In this document: positions 40,200-51,910 of the stretch, one piece after another | Position numbering within the stretch: the stretch's first letter is position 1 | How the letters are laid out: each line of letters begins with the position of its first letter | Source of the DNA: Cinclus cinclus | Lineage: Eukaryota > Chordata > Aves > Passeriformes > Cinclidae | Direction of reading: 5' to 3' | NCBI RefSeq assembly: GCF_963662255.1 | Contig: NW_026912212.1 | Span: 310,001 to 374,000, forward strand | Length of the DNA: 64,000 nucleotides | The notes under the pieces: model-generated | Told to the model about the DNA's origin: nothing | Database searches by the model: none | What the model saw: only the letters and a program-made list of their open reading frames with translations | Position numbers and translations under genes: made by a program

Positions 40200-42762
40200 G
40201 ATAAACCTGTTTGGGTGGATCAGTGGGTCTTGGAGAAGAAGAAATTGAGTGCTTTGAAGAGTTTAGTCAAAGAATAGTTGCAAAAAGGACATATCAAGCC
40301 AACAAATAGTCCCTGGAATTTTCCAGTGTTTGTCATTCGGAAGAAGACTTTTGGTTCATGGAGACTGTGTCATGATCTCAGGAAGCTGAATGAAATCATG
40401 AAAGAAATGGGACCACTTCAACAAGGACTTCCTTCTCTCACGATGATTCAGAGAGATTGGCCGCTTGTGATCATTGATCTCAAGGATTGTTTCTTTAGCA
40501 TACCACTTCATCCAGATGATGCTCATTGAATGGCATTCTCTGTTCCAAGTTTAAACAGAGAAGAACCTTAGAAAATATATCATTGGGTGGTTTAACCACA
40601 AGGCCTCAAGAATTCGCCAACAATTTGCCAGTGGTACATGGCGCAAGCTTTGGCTCCAGCAAGGAAAAGTATCCTGAAGTGAGGATCATTCATTACATGG
40701 ATTTGCTCATTGCGGCATCGACACAACAAAAGCTACAAGAAGCTCGTGACTGTGTGATTACAGAAGTGCAAAAGGCTGGACTGGAAATCAGCACTTCAAA
40801 GATTCAAGAGATTGCACCTTGGAAATACATCGGATGGAAAATCATGGAGCAGACAATAAAGCCTCAGAAAATAGAAATCAGCTCAACAATCAACAATTTA
40901 CAAGATCTACAACAATTTCTTGGAGAGATAAAATGGATGAGACCAATTTTAGGAATCAAAACTGAGGATCTTTCATCTTTGTTCAATCTTTTGAGAGAAG
41001 ACAATAGTATCAAATCTCCCAGAACTCTCACACCAGAAGCACAGAAAGCTCGGGAGAGAGTTGCAGAAATCATACAACAAAGACAGGCACATCATTATGT
41101 AGATTTACTACCTTTTTGTTTAGCGGTGTTTTGAGAAGAGACACAGCTATATGGTTTGATTTTTCAATGAGACGAGTCTCAGAGAGACCCTCTTTTAATC
41201 ATAGAGTGGATTTTTTTTATCTTACGGGTCCCTGAAAACGATTCTCACAAACCTGGAAATGATGTCTCAGATCATAATAAAAGGGAGGACAAAGTTGATG
41301 ACAATGGCAGGCAGAGATTTTTCAATAATGTATCTACCTCTCAAAAAGCAGTACTTTGACTGGGCAAATCAAAAATCACAAGATTTAGCAGTTGCATTGT
41401 TAGATTATACAGGTGTTTGTACAATTCATTATCCAAGTCACAAGATGTTAAAAGCAAAATTAAGTTTTAGAGAGAAACCAAAAATAAGAGAGGAACCGTT
41501 GGATGGAATCACAGTATTCACTGATGGTTCAGGAAAGACTCACAAATCAGTAATTACATGGCAAAATTCAGCTATAGGAAAATGGGAGTCAGATGTGAAA
41601 ATAGTGCAAGGTTCACCACAGATTGTAGAATTAGCAGCAATGGTCAGAGTTTTGGAATTGTTTCAGCAGCCTCTCAATTTGAACACAGATTCAGCATATG
41701 TAGCTAAGGTAGTTAAAAGATTAGAAGGATCACTTCTGAGGGAGACAAACAATGAAATTCTGTATTCATGTTTATCATGTATGAAAACACTGCTGGAAAG
41801 CAGAACACATAGATATTTCATCACACACATTAGAGCACACTCATCACTCCCAGGATTTTTAGCAGAAGGAAATGCACAAGCAGATAAATTAACCATGTCA
41901 GTTTTGCAAACTTTACCAGATATCTTTGAGCAGGCGAAATTAAGCCATGCATTTTTCCATCAAAATGCACAAGCATTGATGGAATCCTTTCACATTTTGA
42001 AAAGCCAGGCAAAAGAAATTATTCAGTCCTGTCCAGATTGTCAAATGGTACAGCCACCAGTTTCTATGGGAGCAGTCAACCTGAGAGGACTGCAAAGTCT
42101 TCAATTATGGCAAACAGATGTTACAAAATATCCATCTTTTGGGAAACTGAAAAATATTCATGTTCCAGTTGAAATCTTTTCAGGGGCAATTTTTCCATCA
42201 CTACATACAGGAGAAATAGCACAGCATGCATGAAGACATTTTTTACAAGCATTTGCATCTTTAGGAGTACTGCAGGAAGTCAAAACAGATAATGGTCCAA
42301 CATATATTGGAAAGGTTCTGGACAAATTTCTAAAAAACGTGGGGTGTCAGACATACCTTTGGCATTCCCCACTCTTCCACAGGTCAGGCAATTATAGAAA
42401 AGATACATCATACCCTAAAAACACTTTTAGATAAACAAAAAATAGGGGAGGCAGAGGCTACGCCTCACATGCAATTGAATAAAGCTTTATATATATTGAA
42501 TTTTTTGAATGGTTCTTTTTCAGAGCCAACTCCACCGATTATAAGACACTTTACTAACAATACAAGGGCAAAGCTGAAGGAGACTCCTTTGGTTTTAATC
42601 AGAAACCTGGAGACAGGTCAAATTGAAGGGCCTTTCAAATTAATCACTTGGGGAAAGGGTTTTGCTTGTGTCTCCACAGAGAGAGGACAGAAGTGGGTTG
42701 CCAGCAAGATGCATGAAGCCTTATCGGGCTCAAAAGCAAGCAGATGCCAACCCTGGAAGTGA
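40200..42762 (+). pseudogene. pol: ERV-D pol remnant
   Basis: Reverse transcriptase: [18 protein letters not shown] start after a TAG near 40,276, [17 protein letters not shown] at about 40,470-40,520, then a shift. At 40,694 the catalytic box reads YMDLL, one Asp short of the expected YMDD, so the enzyme is dead. RNase H at about 41,500-41,890 keeps FTDGSGK, an Asp in NTDSAY and the C-terminal His/Asp region. Integrase keeps HAFFH and CPDC, the first Asp (LWQTD), KTDNGPTYIG after a stop at about 42,231, and the Glu region near 42,395 in yet another frame; its C-terminal part is open at 42,469-42,762. Style is alpha/beta-retroviral. Confidence 0.82.
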
Positions 42763-42840
42763 AGAGGCGAGTTCACAGACAGAGTCAGAGACAAAGATCA
42801 TGAACTCCTCTTCGAGCAACACATAAAGAACTCAAGAAAT

Positions 42841-44061
42841 GAAAATGAAAATGTATATTCAGATAATTTTGTGTTCAATTTTTTTGTCAATTGTGTTAAG
42901 TGATGGGGCAGATTTACCCATGATGCAGCCAAGGGAGAATGTTTGGGAAAATTTAGCTTATGCAGCAGGTCTAGACACAGTTTCTTTGACACACTCCAGG
43001 CCGAAAAAGCCATTTTGAACGTTTGGTGGAATTGCCAGTGAAAGAATGGCCAGTTCCAGAGAACATCCTTCCAAAGGTGTTACAGGGTGTGTCAACTCCT
43101 GTGGACAGATGGCATGTATGGGTTCAATTTCTCCCTGTGGCTCCTTTGAACCAGAAGAATTGTAAATTTTTGGTTCAGCAAGAATGGATTTCTCTATCGA
43201 ATTTAATTCTTTGGGAGTGACAGAGAACAAAACAATATATGTTACTCTGAATCATGATGTGTATAAAAATGCTTCATCGTGGTGTAATTATACTAAGGTT
43301 TCAGACAAACCATCCTTCCAAGTTCCTGCGCAATTGCCACAAGGGACACTTTTAATTTGTGGGGACAGAATTTGGCCTGCTATACCTGCAAACATCAAAG
43401 GAGGTCCATGCAGCGTTGGAAGACTTTCATTGTTAACATCTGATTTGAAAATCTTAAGAAAGTTAAAACATAGAGAGAAGAGAGCAAGCTGTTTCTCTTG
43501 CATTGAACTGATGTCAACAGTATGAGAATATCCACTCTTCAAAACAGAGCAGCAATTGATTATCTATTGCTGACTCACAGACATGGGTGTGAAGAATTTG
43601 AAGGAATGTGCCGCATGAACTTGTCAGATCATTCCAAATCAATTAATGAGAACGTAAGACAGTTGCAAGAGGGTGTGACAAAACATGGAGAAGTCAGTGG
43701 ATCATGGTTGGATGGTGTGTTTGACTTTTTAAATCTTTCGCCATTGTGGAAAGAACTTTTAAGAGTAAGGTTTTACATATTAGTAGGACTTGTAATTCTT
43801 CTGCTCATTCTGCCGTGCAACATTCAGTGCATTCAGCGAGCCATGAACAGGGTTGCAAAAGAGGAGTTTTTGGTGCAAACAGCAAATAGTGGGGGGAAAA
43901 ATGTGGGAGTCCAGAGTGTTCCTCTGGCTTCCCTGGATGCCTCGAGACTCACCAGGCAGGGGGCTCAGAGAGCTTGGTATAGTGCCCAAGACCCCTGGGG
44001 ACTGGATTTTAGTCCCTGGAAAAAATTACCAACATTGCAGGAAGAATTACAAGTCACATAA
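42841..44061 (+). pseudogene. env: ERV-D env remnant, alpharetrovirus-like
   Basis: A leader with a hydrophobic core starts at 42,841 (MKMYIQIILCSIFLSIV). Surface-protein pieces follow, interrupted by stops and shifts near 43,018 and 43,155. A basic REKR site at about 43,480 marks the surface/transmembrane boundary. The transmembrane part (43,522-43,911) has LQNRAAIDYLLL, a two-Cys loop (CEEFEGMC) without a third Cys, and a membrane span near 43,775-43,815. Loop type and ectodomain resemble alpharetroviral Env. The frame runs on into the 3' LTR without a stop until 44,059. Confidence 0.75.
43898..43911 (+). other. Polypurine tract of ERV-D
   Basis: A purine run, GTGGGGGGAAAAA, directly before the 3' LTR. 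Confidence 0.7.
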
Positions 44062-44549
44062 ATTAAGTAGAGTATAAATTAGATTGTTAGAAGGCAGAAA
44101 AGTGAATTTTTAGAAATGTTTATATTAGGGGCTTTAAAGCTAAGATGGAGGACTTTGGGCATGGTATGTCTTTTCTTCTTCTTCTTCTTCATGTCATCCA
44201 CCTTCTGAGTCAGGATGGCATTACTGGATTGGTTTGGGACAAAGTTGGACAGTGTAATAAAGGTGTCATGTGTTGGACAGTAATTGTAAACATTAGGTAT
44301 GTAATTTATAGTATAAAAGATACGTCCTGCCCCAAGGGCATGGAGAGTGTGCCTTGGATCAAGCTACTACACAGACCTCTGTTAGTTAAAGAATTTCTTA
44401 GATAAGAAAGAATAAACAACCTTGGAAACCACAGAAAACGGCTTCCTAATTCTTCTTCGGTGCTGGAGCTGGGAAAACTTGAACTCTAAACCACCTAAAT
44501 GTCCTGTTGTGGGTGATCTCCAGTTCAGGAAACCCCACAGATAGTGACA
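43912..44549 (+). repeat. 3' LTR of ERV-D
   Basis: Direct repeat of 35,516-36,160; about nine substitutions and a 3-bp extra TTC in the (TTC)n stretch. Confidence 0.88.
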
Positions 44550-44910
44550 GGAAAAGAACCTGGCCTCTACCTGGGTTAGGATGGGAAAAGCAGCACTCAC
44601 TTCATCCCTTCACCAGCCGGGCCCCTCGCAGGAAACCAGAACCACGGTCAGAAGGACTCCACTCTTGCTTCATGGAAAAATCCACATCTCATTCAGCAAG
44701 CACACAGTCACCTCCACCAAACCAGACAGTCACTTATGGCTTCGACGCTCCTGTCTGGGTCTGCGTGCACAAGAATGACAGGTGATTTTGCCGTGGTCTT
44801 CTGGGGAGTTTTTTTCCTTGCTCAGCCTATATCGTGAGGTACGTCCATGGGTCCTGAGAACCACTGAGGAACCAGGGCCGTGGGAGCGGGGTGCCTCCCC
44901 GAAATCACAG
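44550..44910. other. Flank of ERV-D, not identified
   Basis: Continues the 'ctctacctggg...gatgggaaaag' word of 35,397, then unique sequence ending in 'cgaaatcacag'. Possibly the interrupted leader of another ERV. No gene seen. Confidence 0.35.
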
Positions 44911-45363
44911 TGTGTACTGGTTTGAACAGCAAAACCAGTGAGACTTCAAGTCAGTAATACAATTTTTAATAGGGAAGAGAAAAAAAGGAAAAAAAAATAC
45001 ATGCAAGAATAAAAATAAAACCACTGACAGAGTCGGAATACAACCTGATACCCTGTCAGTCAGGGTGCTGGTGCAGTTTTCCTCCAAAGGGTCCAGCAAT
45101 GATGGGGATAAAAGCCTGGTTCTTCCTCTGGAATCCAGTGGAAAAAGGCTGCCTTTGGCGTTCTAAACCTCAGTTTATATCTAGGTAGGAAAGGCTTGGC
45201 TCATCCTCCTGGCTGGAGCATCTCCCAATGGGATGATGTAATCTCATCAGTTACACAGTAGGACTCAAAGGCCCATTAACAGAAGATACTTTCCACAGAG
45301 ATAAGGATGATCACCCTTCTCAGATGGTTATAGAATATGTATCTTGTACTGTAAACCAGGACA
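44911..45363 (-). mobile_element. LTR, minus strand
   Basis: In minus orientation begins TGTCCTGGTTTACAG and ends CAAACCAGTACACA. A 'gatataaact' TATA-like box lies near 45,175 and ATTAAA near 44,970. Relative of the older LTR at 16,401-17,584. No clear target duplication. Confidence 0.6.
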
Positions 45364-45389
45364 AAGTGCCTCTCAAGGCTCCAAGGATG

Positions 45390-45407
45390 TCCCAGGTTTC
45401 AGCACCA
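45390..45407 (-). other. Primer binding site, tRNA-Phe type
   Basis: Minus strand reads TGGTGCTGAAACCTGGGA three bases after the LTR at 45,411-45,967. It matches the tRNA-Phe complement with about two changes, showing that LTR is the 5' LTR of a provirus whose interior is now mostly gone. Confidence 0.6.
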
Positions 45408-45410
45408 AAT

Positions 45411-45967
45411 TATTATAAATGAGAAACAAAGTCTCGATATTTAGCAAAATTTACATTGCTTTATTTGGTGTAGACGGAGCAAGCAGCGCTGGGGAACGTG
45501 AGGGGTCAGCGCCCACTGGTTTGCAGCTTGGTTTGCAGCTCCTTTTTATAGGATGGTTTTCCTTGTAGTCTCGGGACAGTTTGCCAAGCAGCCATGTGGT
45601 CTTGGTAGATAAGGAACAGTAGACATGGGGGTCTTGTCTTAACAGCTAAGTTGCAATTGATTGCAATTTCCAAGGCAGGAAATCTGGTAGTGCAAAATCT
45701 TTTAGGCTGCAATTGATTATACAAATGCAGGAAATCTGATTTTGCAATATCTTTCAGGCCGTGGGAAACCCCCGTTTTACAAACTGGTATCAGATACAAT
45801 TTAATAAAAAAATCATAATATTCATAATAGGGGGATTTAAACAAAATTATTTAATCATATGTATTTTCTCTGTCTAATGTCCATGCTTCATTTCAGACCT
45901 GAGTATTCTGGTTTATACAAACCCAGCTACTTTTATGATTGACACGAATCTTTTATCAATTATCACA
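45411..45967 (-). mobile_element. LTR of the tRNA-Phe family, minus strand
   Basis: Reverse complement of the family seen at 16,618-17,214, sharing the start TGTGATAATTGATAAAAGA, the box 'tataaaaaggagctgc' and the end near 'aataaagcaatgtaaatttt'. The terminal CA is mutated to TA here. No target duplication was found. Confidence 0.75.
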
Positions 45968-46239
45968 CATGGAACAGGTCTGGCTGGCTTGGCCTCCCAG
46001 GGGCTACCTGACAGGTCTGGCTGCCCATGGAATGTCCAGGGCTGCCTCTCATCAGTCTCTGGAGCACTGGGGCTCTGTGCCTTCCTTCCTAGGGAAAAGA
46101 ACCGGCCTTCTTGTCCTTCCTGACCATGACCTAAATTGGAATTTGGCCTCCCAAATTCCATATATCCAAGGATTGCTCCCAGACAAAAGTAGCCAGGATA
46201 GACAGGTCAGGCTGGCCTGGTCCTGCGGTGAATTTCTCA
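45968..46239. other. Nothing recognised
   Basis: GC-balanced unique sequence between the LTR and the olfactory receptor locus. Confidence 0.35.
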
Positions 46240-47345
46240 GACTATGAGCAGAATTGGTTTATTTGCCAACATCTTGGAGAAAGTCCAGAGATCTCCTGGG
46301 ATGGGGTTTGGAGGCCTCAAGCACATGACCACGATACAGGGACAAAGGAGCTCTGTGCTCAGTGGAGTGGAGGCTGAGGATGGTGGAGGAGAGCCCTGGG
46401 AGTGCCTGAAGGGTGGTTTCAGAGATGGTGGATCCTTTTGACATGGCAGAAAACAGCCAGAGATAGAAAAGATTAATGCCAAGGGCCGCTGGGGAGGGCC
46501 AGACTGGACCCAAGGAGAAAGGAATTTCTCTGCCAGGGCAGGGCTGTGGTGCAAGAAATCCCCCAGAAAGAGTGTGGAGCAGCCCAAGGCTTTGTGTGGC
46601 CAGGCAGAGGCAGGCAGGAGGCAGAGCTGGCAGCAAAGGAAGGGGCCAGCGAGGTGGGGCAGCCGGGGGCTGAGGACAGCCTGCAGGGACAGAGGGGCAG
46701 GGCATGGGCACCGTAGGACAGCCTGGGCTGCAGAGGGCACAGGGATGGGCAGCAGCTGAAAGGCCCTGCCAGAGCCAACTCCTGCAGCACTTTGGCCATG
46801 GCTGCTGGCCCCGGGAAGAGCCCTGAGCAATGAGGGAGGGACAGGATCTGCCTTGCCAGGGACTGGGGCTCAGGCTTTGGCCTTTGCATTCCTGAAACAC
46901 ATCCAGGTGAGCTCAGCACCAGGGACACCTTTCTATTTCTTGTCCCCACCTGCCATCAGTGCCTCCAGGGTTCAATGATTTTGAAATTGGAGACTTTAAA
47001 AAGTCCACTTTATTGTTTAAGAACATTTTCAATTTCATTTGTCTAAAATGGAGTTGCCATGAGCAAAGTGCACTTGTGTGGGGACCAGCAGGTCTGACTG
47101 CCCTGGGCACAGGGAGCCCAGTTTTCCCTCGGAGCTCCCCAGTGTGCAGGCTGAGAGCAATGCTGAAGATGAGGCAGCAAGACAAACCAGAGCTCAAAAA
47201 CAAAGAAGCTGCGCCAAGATCCCCCCTAGGAAGAGAAGTCATATTGGTGAGATTCCCAAGAAATTAGACCAGAAATGACCAAGGGAAATCTGTCCCAGCT
47301 TGTCATTGCCTTCTTTCTACAGTCTCCAATGCCCGGAGTGAAGAA
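46240..47345 (+). other. 5' region of the olfactory receptor locus
   Basis: No coding frame supported. A consensus acceptor (ccttctttctacag) at about 47,311-47,324 precedes 21 non-coding bases and the receptor ATG, as is usual for receptor genes with upstream non-coding exons. The upstream exon itself is not placed. Confidence 0.45.
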
Positions 47346-48299
47346 ATGTCCAACAGCAGCTCCCGCAGCCACTTCCTCCTGCTGGCATTGGCAGACACGT
47401 GGCAGCTGCAGCTCCTGCACTTCTGCCTCTTCCTGGGCATCTCCCTGGCTGCCCTCCTGGCCAACGGCCTCATCATCAGCGCCGTAGCCTGCGGCCGCCA
47501 CCTGCACACCCCCATGTTCTTCTTCCTGCTCAACCTGGCCCTCAGCGACCTGGGCTCCACCTGCACCACTGTCCCCAAAGCCATGCACAATTCCCTCTGG
47601 GGCACCAGGCCCATCTCCTGTGCAGGATGTGCTGTACAGCTCTTTTGCTTGCTGTTCTTTACCACAGCAGAGTAGTATCTCCTGACCCTCGTGTGCTACA
47701 AGCACTACGTGTCCATCTGCACACCCCTGCACTAGGGGATCCCCCAGGGCAGCAGAGCTTGTGCCCACATGGCAGCAGCTGCCTGGGCCAGTGGCTTTCT
47801 CCATGCTCTCATGCACACTCCCAGTCCATTTTCACTGCCCCTGTGCCGGGGCAATTCCCTGGGCCAATTCTTCTGTGAAATGCCCCAGATCCTCAAGCTC
47901 TCCTGCTCCAAATTCTACCCCAGGGAACTTGGCCTACTCATGGGTGGTACCTGTTTAGCATTTGCTTCTTCTGTATTCATTGTTTTCTCCTATGTGCAGA
48001 TCTTCAGGGCCGTGCTGAGGATCCCCTCTGAGCAGGGATGGGATAAAGCCTTTTCCACCTGCCTCCCTCACCTGGCCGTGCTCTCCCTGTTCCTCAGCAC
48101 TGTCATGTTTGCCTACCTGAAGCCCCCCTCCATCTTCTGCCCATCCCTGCATCTGGCACTGTCACTTCTGTACTCAGTGCTGCCTCCAGCCCTGAACGCC
48201 CTCAGCTACAGCCTGAGGAACCAGGACCTGAAGGACACCCTGAGGACAATGATCACTGAGTGGTTTTCAGAAGCAATGAACTGTCATTCTTCTGCATAG
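47346..48299 (+). pseudogene. Olfactory receptor pseudogene, OR14-like
   Basis: A single-exon seven-helix receptor frame of 317 codons, expected in olfactory neuron membranes. It starts MSNSSSRSHF with an N-glycosylation site. Helix 2 begins HTPMFFFLLNLALSDLG. KAFSTCLPHLAV stands at the helix 6 start and PPALNALSYSLRNQDLKD at helix 7 and the tail. Two in-frame TAG stops lie at 47,673-47,675 (before helix 3's MAYDRY region) and 47,733-47,735; both stand where the family has Tyr. The DRY box is also degraded (YKHY). No frameshift occurs, so loss of function is recent. The motifs fit the expanded avian OR14-like clade. Confidence 0.88.
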
Positions 48300-50344
48300 C
48301 TGTTACTAAGTTACTCATTAATGCCCACTTTGTGTCCCGTATTTTTGCTGCTGACACAGGTGTTACACTTCTGAGAACTTGCTCGCACCAAAATCTTGGA
48401 CTGTTCAGGCAAATATTTCAGTATTTGCCTTTCTAGTGTGACCCAGAGACTGTAGAAATGGGGAGCTCTAGTACAGTAAGTGTGTGCTGAAACAACAGAA
48501 AGAACTCTGTGTTGTCTTGTTTGCCTGACATCTTTCCTCCCTGACATCTCTGGAGCTGCAGGGTCAGTGCCTGTGGGCAGAGCAGGGGGAGAAGAGTCCC
48601 AGCAGAACAGCATTGCCAGGGAGCCCCAGGGCTTCTCCTGTGTAACCTCCTCTTCCTTCACTTCCACACTCCCCTTCAGAGCCCCTGTGCTGGTTTAAGG
48701 CCTCAGGGCTCTCTCAGCTTGGTCCCTGCCCTGCTGGGTGACTGTCCAGAGACTGCAGGCAAGGACAGGTTGTGGGCACTGCTGGGACAGAGCTGGGCTC
48801 TACAACAGCATTTCCATGGTGCAAGGGCATGTCCCCGGAGCAGGGCCCGAAAGCTTCAATCTTCTTCCCAATTTGTTCTCAAGGATGTGCCCAACACAGT
48901 GCCCTGGAGAGGAAACCAGCAGTGAAGAGAAAAATGTGGCAGTGTTCAGGGTGGAGGCCCCCAGGTGTGCCCTTGCAAAGGCAGCGCTGCTTCCAGCAGT
49001 GGCCTCTCAGCCCAGGTCACAGAGGTTGCTCTTCCCTCCATGGTGGGACATCAAGTGACCGGGTGAGGAGTCTGTGTTTGCAGTGCAAGGACAAGACACA
49101 GCCCTGAGCATCCTCTGTGTGGGGTGGGGGTGGGGACGACGACGACGACATAAACCCAGGGAGCACAAACACCTTCAGCTCTTCCTGGAGTTTCCAGAGA
49201 GTAAGGTCCCCTGGGAACTCCTGAATGCAGGGCTGGGATGAGCTCCTGTGCCCAGAGCTCCCCGTGTCCATCCCTCCGGCTGTGGGGCACCTGGGGCAGG
49301 GGCAGGGCAGGGTGACACCCGCAGGGCTGAGCTCCCTGCCAGGCTCTGGCAGCGGCAGCAGAGCCCAGGGAGCCGCTGCCCGTGCTGCAATGAACTGTCT
49401 GTGTGTGTGCCAGGGAAGGACTTGTGTCCCTGGATGCCCCTGTGGCTGTGAGCGGGGCATGAGCCCAGCTCAGGGCTGGGCACCTGACAGAGCCCTGACA
49501 TTGCTGGCTGTGCCCAGAAGAGAAGGCTTAGGAAAGGTGACCATGGTTAAACCTCTCTGTCCATCAAGTGACAGCCAAGTGTCTGTCACTGGCCCTCCTC
49601 AGTCAGACAACAGGAGAAAATAAGCTGAAAACCTGTGGGTCAACAGAATGAGAGATTAATGGGGAGGGCAGGGCAAGGAAGTAAAAAGCAAAGGCCAAAT
49701 GCAGAAGCAAAGAAAACCACAGGGAGGCAAGAATTCAGTAGATGTAGTGGTTGCTTTGGAAGACAAACGTATTAATAGAGAAAATTCAGAGACCATCTCA
49801 TGCCCTTCCTTGCCCTCAGTGTATTGCTGCCCTTGACATCGCATGCAATGGGAGAGCCCTTGGGTCACCCCAGCCAAGCTGTCCCCTCCCTGTGCCCTAA
49901 GGAACACTTGCCCATCCCCAGCCCATTGGTTGGGGGTTGCAGAGACAGCCTGGGCAGAAGTCAGGGCAGGGTGGGCAGTGGCAGGGCAGAGCCAGGGGGG
50001 CAGCGAGATGGGAGTGTGCAGCCTGCAGGGGCACAGCAGCAGCTGTGGGACAGTGCAGGACAAGCTGTGCTGGACATGGCCAAGGGCGCTGGCAGGGCTG
50101 GCAGTGCCCAGGAGAAGCCAAGTCTTGGTGCCCTGGGGCACAGCAGCGTCTGTGCCACCAAGGGCTGGGAGGAGACACCTTGTCCTGAGCCACTGGGGCC
50201 TCCTGGCACAGCCCCAGCAAGGCTGGGCACTGTCACCCCCTTGTCCTGCCCTCAGCATCCTCCCCTGCCCCACACCCCGGTGGCCTCAGGGATCTGCTGG
50301 CATGAGTCCCTGGGGAGCCTTGGTCAGGAATGGCCCTGGGGGGC
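48300..50344. other. Two kilobases without a recognised gene
   Basis: GC-rich text with open frames on both strands, a short (GAC)n at about 49,136-49,149, and no protein signature. It may be flanking sequence that spread with receptor duplications. Confidence 0.4.
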
Positions 50345-50890
50345 TCCTGAATGCTTCCAGGGACTGCAGGTTTTTTAAAGGACCTTGGCCTTTGCTCTTG
50401 CCTTGGAGTCTCTGAGAGCTTCCTACAATCCTGGTCTTCAATTATCTGCTCTAATGAGTCCCTTGAGATTCTTAGTCATTACCAACACTCAGTGGGGCTC
50501 ATTAATGCTTCAGGGTACTTCAGATTTTTCAAGTACTAGGTGTTTCCCTTTTGATACCGACTCCAGGAGAGGTTTGTGCAATCTTGACCTCCAATTATCT
50601 ACTTTAAGGAGTCCCTTGATTGCTCTGTTTTAGACACTGGGGGGGGAGGGGGGGGGGCCTCATTAATGCTTTGAGATAACCAAGGTATTTTAAGGTACTT
50701 TGCATTTTCCTTCCCACACTGAGTCTCTGTGAGGATTTTGTGCAATCCTGGCCTCCAATTCCCTCCTGCAAGGAGCCCATGAGCAGCCTGTGCTGCAGCT
50801 GGACCTCAGTGGGACCCATTAATGCCTCCAGACCCTTTGCATTCTTTTTTCTGACTTGGACTCCTGGAGAGGTTTCTGCAGTCTCCTCTC
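50345..50890. repeat. ~160-bp tandem repeat, three to four diverged copies
   Basis: The word 'ctcattaatgcttcagggta' with variants occurs at about 50,345, 50,497, 50,661 and 50,815. Each copy continues through 'gtttcc...gagtctctgagag' and 'caatcctggcctccaattat'. A G-run lies at 50,640-50,657. Confidence 0.8.
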
Positions 50891-51289
50891 AGGCCCTGAG
50901 ATTGTAGCATTGTGTGATGGATATTATTCCAGGGTCTCTCCTAAGGAGGTCTGGCCTGCTCAGAGAAGCTGTGCCTTGAGGTTTGACCCGGTGTGGACAA
51001 CCTTGCTGCACATTCCCCAACCGCATCCTGTCTGTCCTGACTCAGCTGACACCCCTGCTTTGCTTGGAGAACTGGCTGCACACACCCTAAGAAGGGTTTT
51101 CCTCTTTGTTTTTTTTTTTTTACACCAACCTACAACAGTTTTGATTGCTCCAAAAAACGAAAAGTTCCCCACTGAAAACAGACACCCTCCTCAAGTGTGT
51201 GCCAAGCCCCAGGCAGCACCAAGACCATTCCAGAGCTGCCCTGCCCAGCTGTGAGGGTGGATTAGCATCCCAAGGTGCCCTGGGCCATT
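50891..51289. other. No gene recognised
   Basis: A T-run lies at about 51,109-51,121. Nothing else stands out. Confidence 0.35.
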
Positions 51290-51910
51290 GCAAGGGACTG
51301 TTGCCAGGGACACTGCACTGACCCCCACTAGTGGGTTTGGGTGCCAGGGCAACCCTCATCAGTTCAAGTTGCCTTGGAAACCACCCCAAGGAGCCATTTG
51401 TGCAGTCAGGTTCCATGGGCACTTGCATGCAGACCTGTTGTGTCCTCAGCTGCCATGGCAAGCCTGAGGACAAAGCGGTGCCGGGGCTGGTCCAGCTTGA
51501 ACTGCACTGACACTCATTGATGCAGTCAGGTGCCATGGCAACAGCCACAGAGACCCCTTCCTCAGTTTGGTGCCACGGCAGCCAACGCCTGGAGCCATTG
51601 TGATGGCTGCTTGTCATGGAAACCTGCCCTGGGCCCCTTGCTCAGGGCTGCTGTCACTGCCCAGAGCCAGAGGGGATCCCTCGCTGGGGGCTTGTGCCAT
51701 GGCCACCTGCCCTGTGCCGCGCTGGCTGGGCAGGCGCAGCGGGACCAGCAGCAAACCCCAGGGCCAGGGCCAAAGGCCAGCTCAGCCAGACAGAAAGGTC
51801 AGCTGGGCACTGTTTCCATGGCAAGCCTCACTGGGACAGGACACCTGGGTCACCTGGCATGGCACTTGCCATGGAAACCCCTTGTAGGGCCTGATGCCAC
51901 GGACGCTGGC
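51290..51910. promoter_or_regulatory. Cluster of X-box-like motifs (GTTGCCATGGAAAC type)
   Basis: About a dozen variants of GTTGCCATGGCAAC occur in 620 bp (near 51,294, 51,328, 51,368, 51,407, 51,450, 51,530, 51,570, 51,612, 51,690, 51,815, 51,870, 51,893). Most keep both half sites of an RFX X-box. They sit in loosely repeated sequence, so they may also be just the core of a decayed tandem repeat. They lie 0.2-0.8 kb upstream of the TATA box at 52,133. Confidence 0.5.

Larger units (their letters stand above)
35516..44549 (+). mobile_element. ERV-D: alpha/beta-like provirus, tRNA-Asn primed
   Basis: LTRs 35,516-36,160 and 43,912-44,549 (TGTGGGAG...AGTGACA), about 98-99% alike by eye. The primer site is an exact tRNA-Asn complement. 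Gag, protease, reverse transcriptase, RNase H, integrase and env remnants follow in order, then a polypurine tract. GGAAAA lies on both sides (35,509-35,514 with one more A before the LTR; 44,550-44,555), a likely 6-bp target duplication as made by class II integrases. The interior has many stops and frameshifts despite similar LTRs. Confidence 0.88.
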
